A program made the position numbers and the translations under genes. A stretch of DNA of 64,000 nucleotides, taken from assembly GCA_910589025.1 (NCBI GenBank), contig CAJURM010000004.1, positions 124,001 to 188,000 of the forward strand, read 5' to 3'. Source of the DNA: an uncultured Odoribacter sp. Lineage in GTDB: Bacteria > Bacteroidota > Bacteroidia > Bacteroidales > Marinifilaceae. The notes below the pieces were generated by a model. It had not been told where the DNA came from and ran no database searches. It worked only from the letters and a program-made list of their open reading frames with translations. How positions within the stretch are numbered: position 1 is the first letter of the stretch; each line of letters starts with the position of its first letter. Of the stretch, positions 33,207 to 41,174 are shown in pieces.

Positions 33207-34088
33207 CTAATCCAGATAAAGGAGAGTTTTAGGCTTCTCCGGTTCTGGCACAAAAGCCTTGCCGTCAATAACCCTGACAAAATAATTCAGGCTGCTAATG
33301 CTGTCAGGCAACTTGTCTATTCTCTTTTCATAGAGAGCCTTCAGCATTTCAGAAGTATTCCCAAAAGCAGAAATCCTGCCCAAAAATCTTTCATCATAAG
33401 GCGGACACATCACCCTCCTGCTTTTGCAGAACTCATAGATAACCTCATAGATACCCTTATACCAGTCAGCATGCCTTGCATCCTTGGGAATCTCCATAGG
33501 CGGATAACCATTGTAAAACAACCCCTCCTTTATCGTATATCCTTTCCCTCCTTCATTGGGACTAACCAATTTATACTCCTGACACTGTTTCATCAGTCCT
33601 GCGATAGTGGCATAGGAAAGGTTCATGTGTTTTTCCAACTCCCTGTAATTGTACAGCGTGGTATCCGTAAAATTCAGGCATACACATTTGAGCATTAGGA
33701 GGAATCCCCTGATACAGGACTGTTCCTTTTGTGTCAACTCTCCAATCTTATCCTCCAACAGCTTCCTGTCTGCCATAATGTAACAGGTATCCGGCATCTG
33801 TATATCATAGTCCGTCAGCCTTCTTGGAGCACCCTGTGGCGTTTTCCCGCTGAAATAACTATGGGGATAGATAAACCCCTTTTCTGCCAACTGCTTTAAA
33901 TATTTTTTCAGACTTGACTTCGGCATACCCGTTTTATCCATAAGCGTCTTATGTGTCACATGTGATTCCCCCGTTTTGTAGTCGGAACAAAACACAAGGG
34001 CTAAAAATACTGCCGCTTCCTTATTATTCAACTGGCTATGCACATCATTCCTTATTTTCCTGTATGATATTTTCTTTTCGTCACTCAT
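33207..34088 (-). CDS. Winged-helix DNA-binding protein, possible replication or transcription factor
   Basis: 293 residues from MSDEKKISYRKIRNDV. A helix-turn-helix is visible near residues 40-75 (HVTHKTLMDKTGMPKSSLKKYLKQLAEKG), and a second possible one near 140-170 (NYRELEKHMNLSYATIAGLMKQC). Such two-winged-helix proteins occur as plasmid or element replication initiators and as DnaD-like factors; which applies here is open. Tandem 12-bp repeats (34142-34165) and an 8-bp dyad (34183-34190 / 34206-34213) lie just upstream. The start at 34088 is chosen because a longer frame would run through those repeats. Confidence 0.75.
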   Translation of the reverse strand: MSDEKKISYRKIRNDVHSQLNNKEAAVFLALVFCSDYKTGESHVTHKTLMDKTGMPKSSLKKYLKQLAEKGFIYPHSYFSGKTPQGAPRRLTDYDIQMPDTCYIMADRKLLEDKIGELTQKEQSCIRGFLLMLKCVCLNFTDTTLYNYRELEKHMNLSYATIAGLMKQCQEYKLVSPNEGGKGYTIKEGLFYNGYPPMEIPKDARHADWYKGIYEVIYEFCKSRRVMCPPYDERFLGRISAFGNTSEMLKALYEKRIDKLPDSISSLNYFVRVIDGKAFVPEPEKPKTLLYLD

Positions 34089-34141
34089 TTCGTGTCTGAT
34101 ATAAATTCCTTCTTTCCGTCCGTTTGCCGGAAACCGAATAA

Positions 34142-34213
34142 TAGTTATTAGTTTAGTTATTAGTATATAGTTCACTATCATATCAGGTGAAAAGGGTAAA
34201 ATATATCACCTGA
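34142..34213 (-). promoter_or_regulatory. Tandem 12-bp repeats and dyad upstream of the winged-helix gene
   Basis: TAGTTATTAGTT followed by TAGTTATTAGTA (34142-34165), then TCAGGTGA (34183-34190) and its complement TCACCTGA (34206-34213). The position suggests self-regulation or a replication site for the encoded protein. Confidence 0.45.
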
Positions 34214-34376
34214 ACAATCACAGCAGAACTATGCCTGAACCCTGTTTTTTTAGTTTCAGGCTGCAATCTTCCCGCTTTGGAAACAGTCCTCTGCCTCCAA
34301 TTCCTTTTTTCCAGTACTTCGGCTTTACCCTTTAGTGCACATCAGGGCAAAACCAAAGCAGGAAGGATAGGAGGGA

Positions 34377-35261
34377 TTATTTACTTACTTCCGCCAGAAT
34401 AGAATTGAAAGCGTCTTCATAGGCTTTCGCTTCCATGCTTTGTCCTTGGGTAGGAATAAAGTATTTTTCCCAACAGGTCTTATCTATGGCATTTAGTACC
34501 AATTTAACCTTTTCGATGTCAGCATCATGATTCTTGTAAAAGGCTTTTAATCCCGTACCAAAACGTCCTGTCAGCTTGTCCTTGGTCAGGAACAGATGGC
34601 TGTCACAGAGCTGACAGATAGAATCTCCAACAGATTCAGTAGCTTGGGATAACTGCACCTTTTTGAAATCCTCCATGGTTTTGTACCCTTGTTGCAACGC
34701 TTTTATTTGATTGGGAGTTAAATTAGCCGTGCCCAAAGTGTAAACGTTCATCAGGAATGCCATGATGAATTTCTCCCCCCTCTTACTCAGGATATGGTCA
34801 GCGTGTTCGTCATGTGTTGAAATTTGGGAATTGTAAAAATCATCATTTTTCCACGGCTTGCCATTGTTCCGTAGGGCAATGTACTGTAATACATCCATGT
34901 CTTGCGGAATCTCCACTTTCGTATAAGTGGGGGCTGCTTCCAGTTCAGGGAACATGAGGGCTAATGTCCTGTGCTGCCCGTCAATACATACCCCGTCGTA
35001 CAAATGGTAATCACTTTCTGGAACTACTTCCATTTCAATTTTGAAGTTACTGATGACAGGAATCCCTTCTCCTTTATCCCTTTTTAAAACCGGTTTAAGG
35101 AGACGTCTTCCCCCTAATTTATTTACCGCCTCCTCAATCGGCAAGTACTCAATCGGCATGGAGGAAATAAAGCCCATGCCTTTGATTTTGTTATAGGATT
35201 CAACCACATTATTTTTATTAACTCCACTGCGGTTCCCTTCAATAAATAGTAAATTTTTCAT
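34377..35261 (-). CDS. ParB/sulfiredoxin-fold protein with DGQHR motif
   Basis: 294 residues. The motif IDGQHRTLALMFP near residue 95 and the preceding strand set place it in the DGQHR/ParB-like nuclease superfamily. The C-terminal two thirds are helical. DGQHR proteins occur on mobile elements and near phosphorothioate (Dnd) systems; none of those partners is here. The ATG overlaps the stop of the 57-aa gene (ATGA), so translation is coupled. A hairpin (34233-34239 / 34255-34261) follows the gene. Confidence 0.8.
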   Translation of the reverse strand: MKNLLFIEGNRSGVNKNNVVESYNKIKGMGFISSMPIEYLPIEEAVNKLGGRRLLKPVLKRDKGEGIPVISNFKIEMEVVPESDYHLYDGVCIDGQHRTLALMFPELEAAPTYTKVEIPQDMDVLQYIALRNNGKPWKNDDFYNSQISTHDEHADHILSKRGEKFIMAFLMNVYTLGTANLTPNQIKALQQGYKTMEDFKKVQLSQATESVGDSICQLCDSHLFLTKDKLTGRFGTGLKAFYKNHDADIEKVKLVLNAIDKTCWEKYFIPTQGQSMEAKAYEDAFNSILAEVSK

Positions 35262-35431
35262 AATACAAGAAATTTTAAATTAATATAGTTATTATTTTCC
35301 CCTGCTACCGTAGACGTAGCCCCCTCATTTATTTTTGCAGCCTGAGAGCTGCTTTGTGTTCCCGTTACCTCACCTTGTGAGGTGGGAACTTCTTGTGCTG
35401 CGATTGCAGCGGCTTCTTTTATTTCTTCCAT
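35258..35431 (-). CDS. Small protein (57 aa) coupled to the DGQHR gene
   Basis: Starts MEEIKEAAAIAAQEVPTSQG, continues Ser/Thr/Ala-rich and low in structure, and ends NNNYINLKFLVL. Its TGA overlaps the ATG of the DGQHR gene. Probably real because of the coupling; it could be a leader peptide or a small partner. Function unknown. Confidence 0.6.
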   Translation of the reverse strand: MEEIKEAAAIAAQEVPTSQGEVTGTQSSSQAAKINEGATSTVAGENNNYINLKFLVL

Positions 35432-35878
35432 GATATTGGAATTTGATTAATTAATTTTTTATCAGCGCTGATGCCTATAAAACATCAAATGATGTGCGGC
35501 AGGAAGCGAAAATGTGCGGTAGAATATAGACCGTATTATTTGCCTTGCACTGATTATTAATTAATTACAGAGGATAAAAAGTTTGGCACAAGATAGAATG
35601 AGGAAGTAAGAGTTGGGGGGATAATAATATATCTGCTATTATTTATTCAAGAAACAGGTGTTTTGGCACGCCTGTTTTATCACAAAAGATGCAGGATTTT
35701 GGAAATGGGTTTTGGAAGGCAATGTAATTAGTATGATGATTTACAGTGTATTACTATTCCGCTCTTGTTTTGATTGCAGGTGGGGAATAGTGTCATATTG
35801 GCAGATTTTGGCACAAATGTTTACATCTGTTAAATAATCTGACACCACTGACACAGTGTCAGTCTTTGGGTGGGCTAT
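35432..35878. other. Gene-free stretch with palindromes and short repeats
   Basis: 447 bp. Contains perfect palindromes ATCAGCGCTGAT (35461-35472), CATCAAATGATG (35483-35494) and ACTGACAC-A-GTGTCAGT (35847-35863); a direct repeat ATGTGCGG (35492, 35512); three copies of TTTGGCAC (35582, 35662, 35807); and a hairpin AAACAGG / CCTGTTT (35652-35677). The set resembles a replication or transfer origin or a heavily controlled promoter region for the 57-aa/DGQHR operon. Confidence 0.45.
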
Positions 35879-36820
35879 TTAGAACTTCAAATCAAGCAAA
35901 GGTAAGTTTGAGGGCTTATCTTTAAAATCCCTTAGCAATTTGCTGGTCTCTGCCGTGTCCCTATAGGTAAATTCTTTCGATATATCCCTTTGTATGAAAC
36001 CGCAGAGTATTAACACATATTGGTATAATATCTTTTCATCATTGGTATATTGTACCCCTATGGGTTTGGGAGGCATAAGTTCATCAGCAATATTTTTAAT
36101 AATGATATAGCTTTTTTCCCTCTCCGTTACCTTGTTTTCCTTCACAAACATAGGGTCATAATCCCTTAACCGTTGGGTTTGTTGAAACAGGACTTCGCCA
36201 TTGCGCATGGTTCGGTGTTCAATTTCCATGTCTTTGTAATATTCCCCTTTGCAGTGGAAAGTCGCCAGAAGACCTTTTATTATATTTTCATTGGTAACAT
36301 CTATACTCTTTTTGCCAGATACAAGGCGTAGCTTTAAGGTATGGATATTCTTTTGGATGAACTCATTGGTTTGTTGTATTTCTTGGCTAATGGATGTCCA
36401 TTGGTTTGTAAAATAACGGTCTACTGCATAATGCAGAAATACGGTAAAAGCCCAGAAGGCTTCTTTTCTGGCTTGCATTCGTTCCTCTTTGGGAAATATT
36501 CTTTCCTTGTTTTGCTCCCTGTCTATCCTTGCCTGCATGTCAAACATTTTTTCAATGGCGTCATTTCCCCAATTGTGCTTGCTTATATAATCCTGCAAAG
36601 GCTTGCAGTTGGTATATTCCTCGAAAGTGAAATGTCTTGGCTGCAAGGCAGAATTACGGGTGGTCAGTTCTTGGACTATCTTATCAAAGCGTGGAATGAA
36701 TAATTCTTCAACCGTGGAATTGGATAAAAAAGGAAGGTCGTTTTTTTCGTCAAACTCAACAGTTGGATAGTATTTGTTACAATATTCTGATATATATGCA
36801 AATCGAATGTTGGATAACAT
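35879..36820 (-). CDS. Protein of unknown function next to the integrase (313 aa)
   Basis: Cytosolic, largely helical, many charged and aromatic residues. Segments such as MQARKEAFWAFTVFLHYAVDRYF and LYQYVLILCGFIQRDISKEF suggest a helical bundle. No motif I know. It lies directly downstream of the integrase but a terminator separates them. Confidence 0.68.
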   Translation of the reverse strand: MLSNIRFAYISEYCNKYYPTVEFDEKNDLPFLSNSTVEELFIPRFDKIVQELTTRNSALQPRHFTFEEYTNCKPLQDYISKHNWGNDAIEKMFDMQARIDREQNKERIFPKEERMQARKEAFWAFTVFLHYAVDRYFTNQWTSISQEIQQTNEFIQKNIHTLKLRLVSGKKSIDVTNENIIKGLLATFHCKGEYYKDMEIEHRTMRNGEVLFQQTQRLRDYDPMFVKENKVTEREKSYIIIKNIADELMPPKPIGVQYTNDEKILYQYVLILCGFIQRDISKEFTYRDTAETSKLLRDFKDKPSNLPLLDLKF

Positions 36821-36860
36821 GGTATAGTATTTTACAAGTTCTATATGGCACTCAAAAGTA

Positions 36861-36899
36861 AAAAAAATACCCCCTCACTCCAATAGAGAAGTGAGAGGG
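36861..36899 (-). terminator. Terminator of the integrase
   Basis: On the minus strand a stem (36890-36899 with 36871-36879, one bulge) is followed by TATTTTTTTT. Confidence 0.8.
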
Positions 36900-36905
36900 A
36901 AAGGG

Positions 36906-38123
36906 TTATAACAAGTTGCTCATAGCGGCATCGACTTGTTTTTCGTCGAAACTATCCAAATAAATTTTGGTTGTAGCAATATCAGCGTGTCCCATTAACT
37001 CACTAATCAATCCTATATCAACACCGGAACGCTTTAAAATTGTCGCAAAACTGTGACGGGCTACGTAGGTTGTTAAGTTCACATTTATTCCCAATTCATT
37101 GGCTAACTGCTTTAGTTCACGATTGACTTGTGCCCCTACTTTGTGAATCCGGTTAGCCTTTTGTTGTGGTGTCTTATGTATGTTTGCATCAAGTATAGGA
37201 AACAGATATGCAGCTTTTTTCTGGTGATAGGCGTATTTCTCTATAATCTCCATAGCTTGCTCACATATCGTCACGTTAATATCTCCATGTGTCTTTTGGC
37301 GTGTGTATGATAACTTACCGTCTATGATATTTTCTATCGTTAGGTTGGCAATATCAACAAAGGGGACACCTGCACATAGATAGGAGAATTTGAACACGTC
37401 ACGAGCCAGTTGACGAATGAAAGTGGCATGAATTGTTTCGGTGGTAATTATTTTGAGCACGTCATCTTTAGGTAAGGCACGTTTTATTGTTTTAGTGTTG
37501 AATTTGCTGACTTGGTATTCTTTAAAAGGATAATTTTTGCTGGATACTGCTTTTGCTTCGATAGCTTTATTGTAGGCACTTCGCAATGTTCTGAATTGGA
37601 TGCTCATAGTAGTTTCTTTGCATCCTTGTTGTTTAAACCATGCTTCATAACGTTTTAACCAATTCACATCAATATCGTTAAATAGGATATTCAGTTTGTT
37701 ATTCGTAAAACGCTTTAGGTAATTAAGGGAACACATGTAGGTTCTTCGGTTGCCAGTATTGCCGTCTTTCTCAAATTGTTTTATTAGAATGTTGTAAAAT
37801 TCGTTGATAGTTTTTAGTTGGAATTTCGTTTGTTTTGCTTCGACTAAGGAGTTAGCTGTATAGTCTTTCTGCTCTGCATTTAGTTCAAGTATTTCCTTTT
37901 GGTATTCGGTTTTCTTGTCAAGGATAATCTTGTTTATGAAGTCTTTATTGGGACATTTCGGTTTAGGTTCATTCTTGGTAAAGTCCCAAAGTTGGGAATG
38001 AATGGATAAACCGATGCTTACCAGTTTTCTTTTGCCGTCTTTGTGTATTCGTAGCATTAACGGACTTTCACCGTTTGATAGTGTCTTGTATTTATAGCAA
38101 ATAACTGAAATAGAGGCTTCCAT
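36906..38123 (-). CDS. int: Tyrosine integrase of the element
   Basis: 405 residues. N-terminal arm-binding domain, SAM-like core-binding domain (about 100-200) and catalytic domain. Visible catalytic residues: Arg-His in TYVARHSFAT (near 356), His in MGHADIATTKIY (near 379) and the Tyr nucleophile (near 388). The first catalytic Arg, normally before GMxFVD in Bacteroidetes integrases, is absent: YLCAGVPFVDIA. IntDOT of CTnDOT also lacks this Arg. ATG at 38123 chosen because a longer frame to 38162 would be encoded by the arm-type repeats themselves. It mediates integration at the tRNA-Arg core. Confidence 0.95.
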   Translation of the reverse strand: MEASISVICYKYKTLSNGESPLMLRIHKDGKRKLVSIGLSIHSQLWDFTKNEPKPKCPNKDFINKIILDKKTEYQKEILELNAEQKDYTANSLVEAKQTKFQLKTINEFYNILIKQFEKDGNTGNRRTYMCSLNYLKRFTNNKLNILFNDIDVNWLKRYEAWFKQQGCKETTMSIQFRTLRSAYNKAIEAKAVSSKNYPFKEYQVSKFNTKTIKRALPKDDVLKIITTETIHATFIRQLARDVFKFSYLCAGVPFVDIANLTIENIIDGKLSYTRQKTHGDINVTICEQAMEIIEKYAYHQKKAAYLFPILDANIHKTPQQKANRIHKVGAQVNRELKQLANELGINVNLTTYVARHSFATILKRSGVDIGLISELMGHADIATTKIYLDSFDEKQVDAAMSNLL

Positions 38124-38132
38124 GTTGGAAAA

Positions 38133-38156
38133 ATGGTTGACGTCTTGGTTGACGTT
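38133..38156 (+). repeat. Right arm-type integrase site
   Basis: ATGGTTGACGTC and TTGGTTGACGTT in tandem, same orientation as the left pair at 24984-25007. Ten bases upstream of the integrase ATG, so integrase could repress its own gene. Confidence 0.6.
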
Positions 38157-38193
38157 GAACACCGGAAACGCTCAAAAACCATATAAAAAAGAA

Positions 38194-38217
38194 AAGCAGT
38201 TACTTTTGTAACTGCTT
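38194..38217 (-). terminator. Terminator carried by the element behind the restored tRNA
   Basis: Stem AAGCAGTTAC (38194-38203), loop TTTT, GTAACTGCTT (38208-38217). It lies just after the 3' end of the intact tRNA and differs from the left one, so the element supplies its own terminator to the target tRNA. Confidence 0.7.
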
Positions 38218-38226
38218 GATTTTTAG

Positions 38227-38300
38227 TGATCCAGGCGGGATTCGAACCCACGACCTACGGCTTAGAAGGCCGTTGCTCTATCCAGCTGAGCTACTGGACC
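38227..38300 (-). tRNA. tRNA-Arg (anticodon TCT)
   Basis: 74 nt, no encoded CCA. Acceptor GGTCCAG / CTGGATC with discriminator A, D arm GCTC..GAGC, anticodon stem ACGGC / GCCGT with loop CTTCTAA (anticodon TCT), T arm GTGGG TTCGAAT CCCGC. The 3' 56 bp are identical to the left core, so they came with the element and kept the gene whole. Confidence 0.96.
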
Positions 38301-38467
38301 AACACTTTTACGGTTTGGCGGTGCAAATATAGAGGATTTTTGCAGGAATACAAACTTTTGTTTCAGATTTTTTTTGAACTTGATTGTTTATAGTGTGGGA
38401 GCTTTTTAGAGGATTGAGTATCACAAATGGTATCACAGCTGAGCTTTTTACGTATAGGGTAATTGAT

Positions 38468-38475
38468 TACTTTTG
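38468..38475 (+). promoter_or_regulatory. Promoter -7 box of the copper ATPase gene
   Basis: TACTTTTG, exact TAnnTTTG, 36 bp before the ATG. The preceding 38301-38467 shows no gene. Confidence 0.55.
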
Positions 38476-38511
38476 TGGAAGAGTATAGGGAAATTTTAAT
38501 AGAAAAAAGAT

Positions 38512-40731
38512 ATGAATGAGAATTCAAAGCAGAAAAAGATATTTTATGTGACGGGGATGATGTGTGCAGGATGTGCCGCTACGGTGGAAAATACTGTGGC
38601 AGGGCAGAAAGGGGTGGAGGAAGCCCGGGTGAATTTTGCAGCTTCTACGATTATGGTGGATTATGATGCGGCTGAAGTAACACCGGCGGACTTGCAGCAG
38701 GCTGTACGTGCTGCGGGCTATGATTTGTTGATTGATGATGAGGATAAAGTGGAAGATATACAGCAGAAGGAGTTCTGTCAATTGAAGCGAAATACCTTGG
38801 GATCGGTTGTATTGTCATTGCCAGTGTTCATTATCGGTATGTTTTTTATGCATATGCCTTATGGTGATTGGATTATGTTGGTTTTTACTTTGCCGGTCGT
38901 GTTAATTTTCGGACGAAGTTTTTTTATTAATGCCTGGTTACAGTTGAAACATGGGCGGGCGAGTATGGATACGTTGGTTGCAGTGAGTACGGGAATTGCT
39001 TTTCTATTTAGTTTGTTCAATACATTTTATCCGGAATATTGGACAAACCGGGGATTAGAGGCTCATGTGTATTATGAGGCATCGTCTGTAATTATCGCAT
39101 TGATATTATTGGGAAGGTTGTTGGAGAGCCGGGCGAAAAATAAAACTTCTTCTGCCATTCGTAAATTAATGGGGTTGCAGCCTAAGATGGTGGTACGGGT
39201 ATCGGAGGACGGGAGTGAACACGAAATCCCGGTGAAGGCAGTACAGTTTGGGGATGTTTTGTTAGTGAAACCCGGAGGGCGTATACCGGTTGACGGCACT
39301 GTCAAGGAAGGGATTTCATATGTTGATGAGAGTATGATAACAGGGGAATCTCTGCCTGTTGAAAAAGTGAGCGGGATGAAAGTATATGCCGGGACAATGA
39401 ATCAGAAAGGGAGTTTTCGTTTTGTGGCGGAGCGTGTGGGGAGTGAAACGGTGTTGGCGCATATCGTAAAAATGGTGCAGGAAGCTCAGGGAAGTAAAGC
39501 ACCAGTGCAGCGTTTAGTGGATAAGATTGCCGGAATTTTTGTTCCGGTGGTTATCGGTATTGCTGTATTTACGTTTGTTGTGTGGATGATTGTTGGTGGT
39601 GAGTTGGCTTTTACTCATGCACTGTTGACTTCAATTACAGTATTGGTTATTGCTTGCCCTTGTGCGTTGGGGTTGGCAACTCCTACGGCTATCATGGTGG
39701 GGATAGGCAAGGGGGCAGAGTATAATATACTTATTAAGGATGCGGAAAGTTTAGAGTTATTGTACAAAACGACAGCAGTGGTTTTGGATAAAACAGGGAC
39801 GATAACAGAAGGGCATCCTGTGGTGACAGGAGTGTTGTGGAAAGAAGGGGTGGATGTCGATAGGTTGGCGCCGATATTGATGGCGTTGGAGAGTAAATCG
39901 GAGCATCCTTTGGCAGATGCGGTGGTGGCTTATTTGTCGAGCAAGGGGATAAAAGGTGCTTTGAGTGGGACGTTTGAGAGTATTACCGGTCTGGGGATAA
40001 AAGGCAGTGTTGAGGGGCGGGAGTTTTGGGTAGGAAATAAGCGGTTGATGGAGGGAAATACCCTTGTTTTTGCTCCGGAACAATTGGAAAAAGCTGATGC
40101 TTATAGAAGGGAAGGGAATACGGTTGTGTATTTTGCCGGAGGGGGGCAAATTTTGGCTGTGATTGCGATTGCCGACCAGATAAAAAAGGGATCTGCCTGT
40201 GCAGTTACTAAGTTGCGGAAAGCGGGTATAAAAGTATATATGCTTACCGGAGATAATGAGGTAACTGCTCGTGCTGTTGCAGAACAGGTTGGTTTAAAGG
40301 AATACAGATCGGAAATGATGCCGTCTGACAAAGCTTTGTTTGTGAAAGAGTTACAGTCGAAAGGAGAAGTAGTGGCGATGGTGGGGGATGGTATAAACGA
40401 TTCACAGGCTTTGGCACAGGCGGATGTCAGTATTGCAATGGGGAGGGGGTCAGATATTGCGATGGATGTGTCCAAGATTACGTTGATTAGGTCCGATCTG
40501 AATGCGATTCCGGACGCATTGAAGCTCTCTCGCCGGACAGTCCGGACAATTCGGCAGAATCTGTTTTGGGCTTTTATATACAATGTTATTGGGATTCCGG
40601 TTGCTGCCGGTGTTTTATACCCTTGTTGCGGTTTTCTGCTGAATCCGATGATTGCAGCTGCGGCAATGGCTTTTAGTTCAGTTTCAGTTGTGACAAATAG
40701 TTTGCGTTTGAAGGCAGGAAGAATGGTGTAA
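38512..40731 (+). CDS. copA: Copper-exporting P1B-type ATPase
   Basis: 739-residue inner-membrane pump. One N-terminal HMA domain with GMMCAGCAAT (Cys18, Cys21), eight membrane helices, the TGES-type actuator loop (MITGESLPVEK), the metal-site motif CPC in IACPCALGLATPTA, the phosphorylated Asp in VLDKTGTITEG, the nucleotide-binding HP motif SEHPLADAV and GDGINDSQAL. CPC and this HMA fit Cu(I) export. No copper regulator is adjacent. Confidence 0.95.
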   Translation: MNENSKQKKIFYVTGMMCAGCAATVENTVAGQKGVEEARVNFAASTIMVDYDAAEVTPADLQQAVRAAGYDLLIDDEDKVEDIQQKEFCQLKRNTLGSVVLSLPVFIIGMFFMHMPYGDWIMLVFTLPVVLIFGRSFFINAWLQLKHGRASMDTLVAVSTGIAFLFSLFNTFYPEYWTNRGLEAHVYYEASSVIIALILLGRLLESRAKNKTSSAIRKLMGLQPKMVVRVSEDGSEHEIPVKAVQFGDVLLVKPGGRIPVDGTVKEGISYVDESMITGESLPVEKVSGMKVYAGTMNQKGSFRFVAERVGSETVLAHIVKMVQEAQGSKAPVQRLVDKIAGIFVPVVIGIAVFTFVVWMIVGGELAFTHALLTSITVLVIACPCALGLATPTAIMVGIGKGAEYNILIKDAESLELLYKTTAVVLDKTGTITEGHPVVTGVLWKEGVDVDRLAPILMALESKSEHPLADAVVAYLSSKGIKGALSGTFESITGLGIKGSVEGREFWVGNKRLMEGNTLVFAPEQLEKADAYRREGNTVVYFAGGGQILAVIAIADQIKKGSACAVTKLRKAGIKVYMLTGDNEVTARAVAEQVGLKEYRSEMMPSDKALFVKELQSKGEVVAMVGDGINDSQALAQADVSIAMGRGSDIAMDVSKITLIRSDLNAIPDALKLSRRTVRTIRQNLFWAFIYNVIGIPVAAGVLYPCCGFLLNPMIAAAAMAFSSVSVVTNSLRLKAGRMV

Positions 40732-40794
40732 CATTATTCCGGGTGGTTGCGTTTATTTTGGAAAAATGAATGGAAATTTTTAATCTACGTAACA

Positions 40795-41049
40795 ATGGAA
40801 AATGTAATGAGCGAGCATAAAAAGGCAGATTGGGGAGATGAATTGGAGAGTGGGAAGAAAGGCACGGAAACCGGACAACCGGATTTCTCCAGACAGAAAA
40901 AGACGGAGCAGGATGAAGATTGCAAAAGTCAGTCTCTGAGGTCGCAGGTGAGAGAAGAACATGCTATGAATAATGATGTGGAACCTTTGCATTCGGAAGG
41001 AGATGAACCTGATTTGGTGAAATATCTGAAAGAGAGGAAAGGTGAATAG
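40795..41049 (+). CDS. Small charged protein of unknown function (84 aa)
   Basis: Very hydrophilic, probably disordered, rich in Glu, Lys, Asp and Gln (MENVMSEHKKADWGDELESG). A longer frame starts at 40747 but its extra residues are unlike the rest. It follows copA by about 60 bp. Existence as a protein is only moderately supported. Confidence 0.45.
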   Translation: MENVMSEHKKADWGDELESGKKGTETGQPDFSRQKKTEQDEDCKSQSLRSQVREEHAMNNDVEPLHSEGDEPDLVKYLKERKGE

Positions 41050-41174
41050 TTATTCTTTATAAAAAAAATTTACATAGATGGGGTGATTAATAAAAAAATA
41101 ATATATCTTTATCCCCGCAAACGGTTGAGAGATATTGTATTATTTTTAATTAATCTTTTATAAAATCACTATCT

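Larger units (their letters stand above)
24855..38281. mobile_element. Integrative element of about 13.4 kb in tRNA-Arg(TCT)
   Basis: Bounded by identical 56-bp cores, 24855-24910 (attL) and 38226-38281 (attR), both the 3' part of tRNA-Arg(TCT). The tRNA at the right end is intact and next to the tyrosine integrase, which reads away from it into the element. Inside lie typical mobile-DNA families (DUF3871, short RadC, HTH, a ParB-fold DGQHR protein) and cargo (J-domain protein, LRR lipoprotein, DUF4160-DUF2442 pair). I see no relaxase, coupling protein or conjugation gene and no phage structural gene, so it is not self-transferring by what is visible; it may be mobilised in trans, be a satellite, or be a decayed larger element. 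Gene spacing is loose and lower in GC than the flanks. Confidence 0.9.

Noticed and set aside
24855..38281. Prophage
   Set aside because: No capsid, portal, terminase, tail or lysis gene can be recognised between the att sites.
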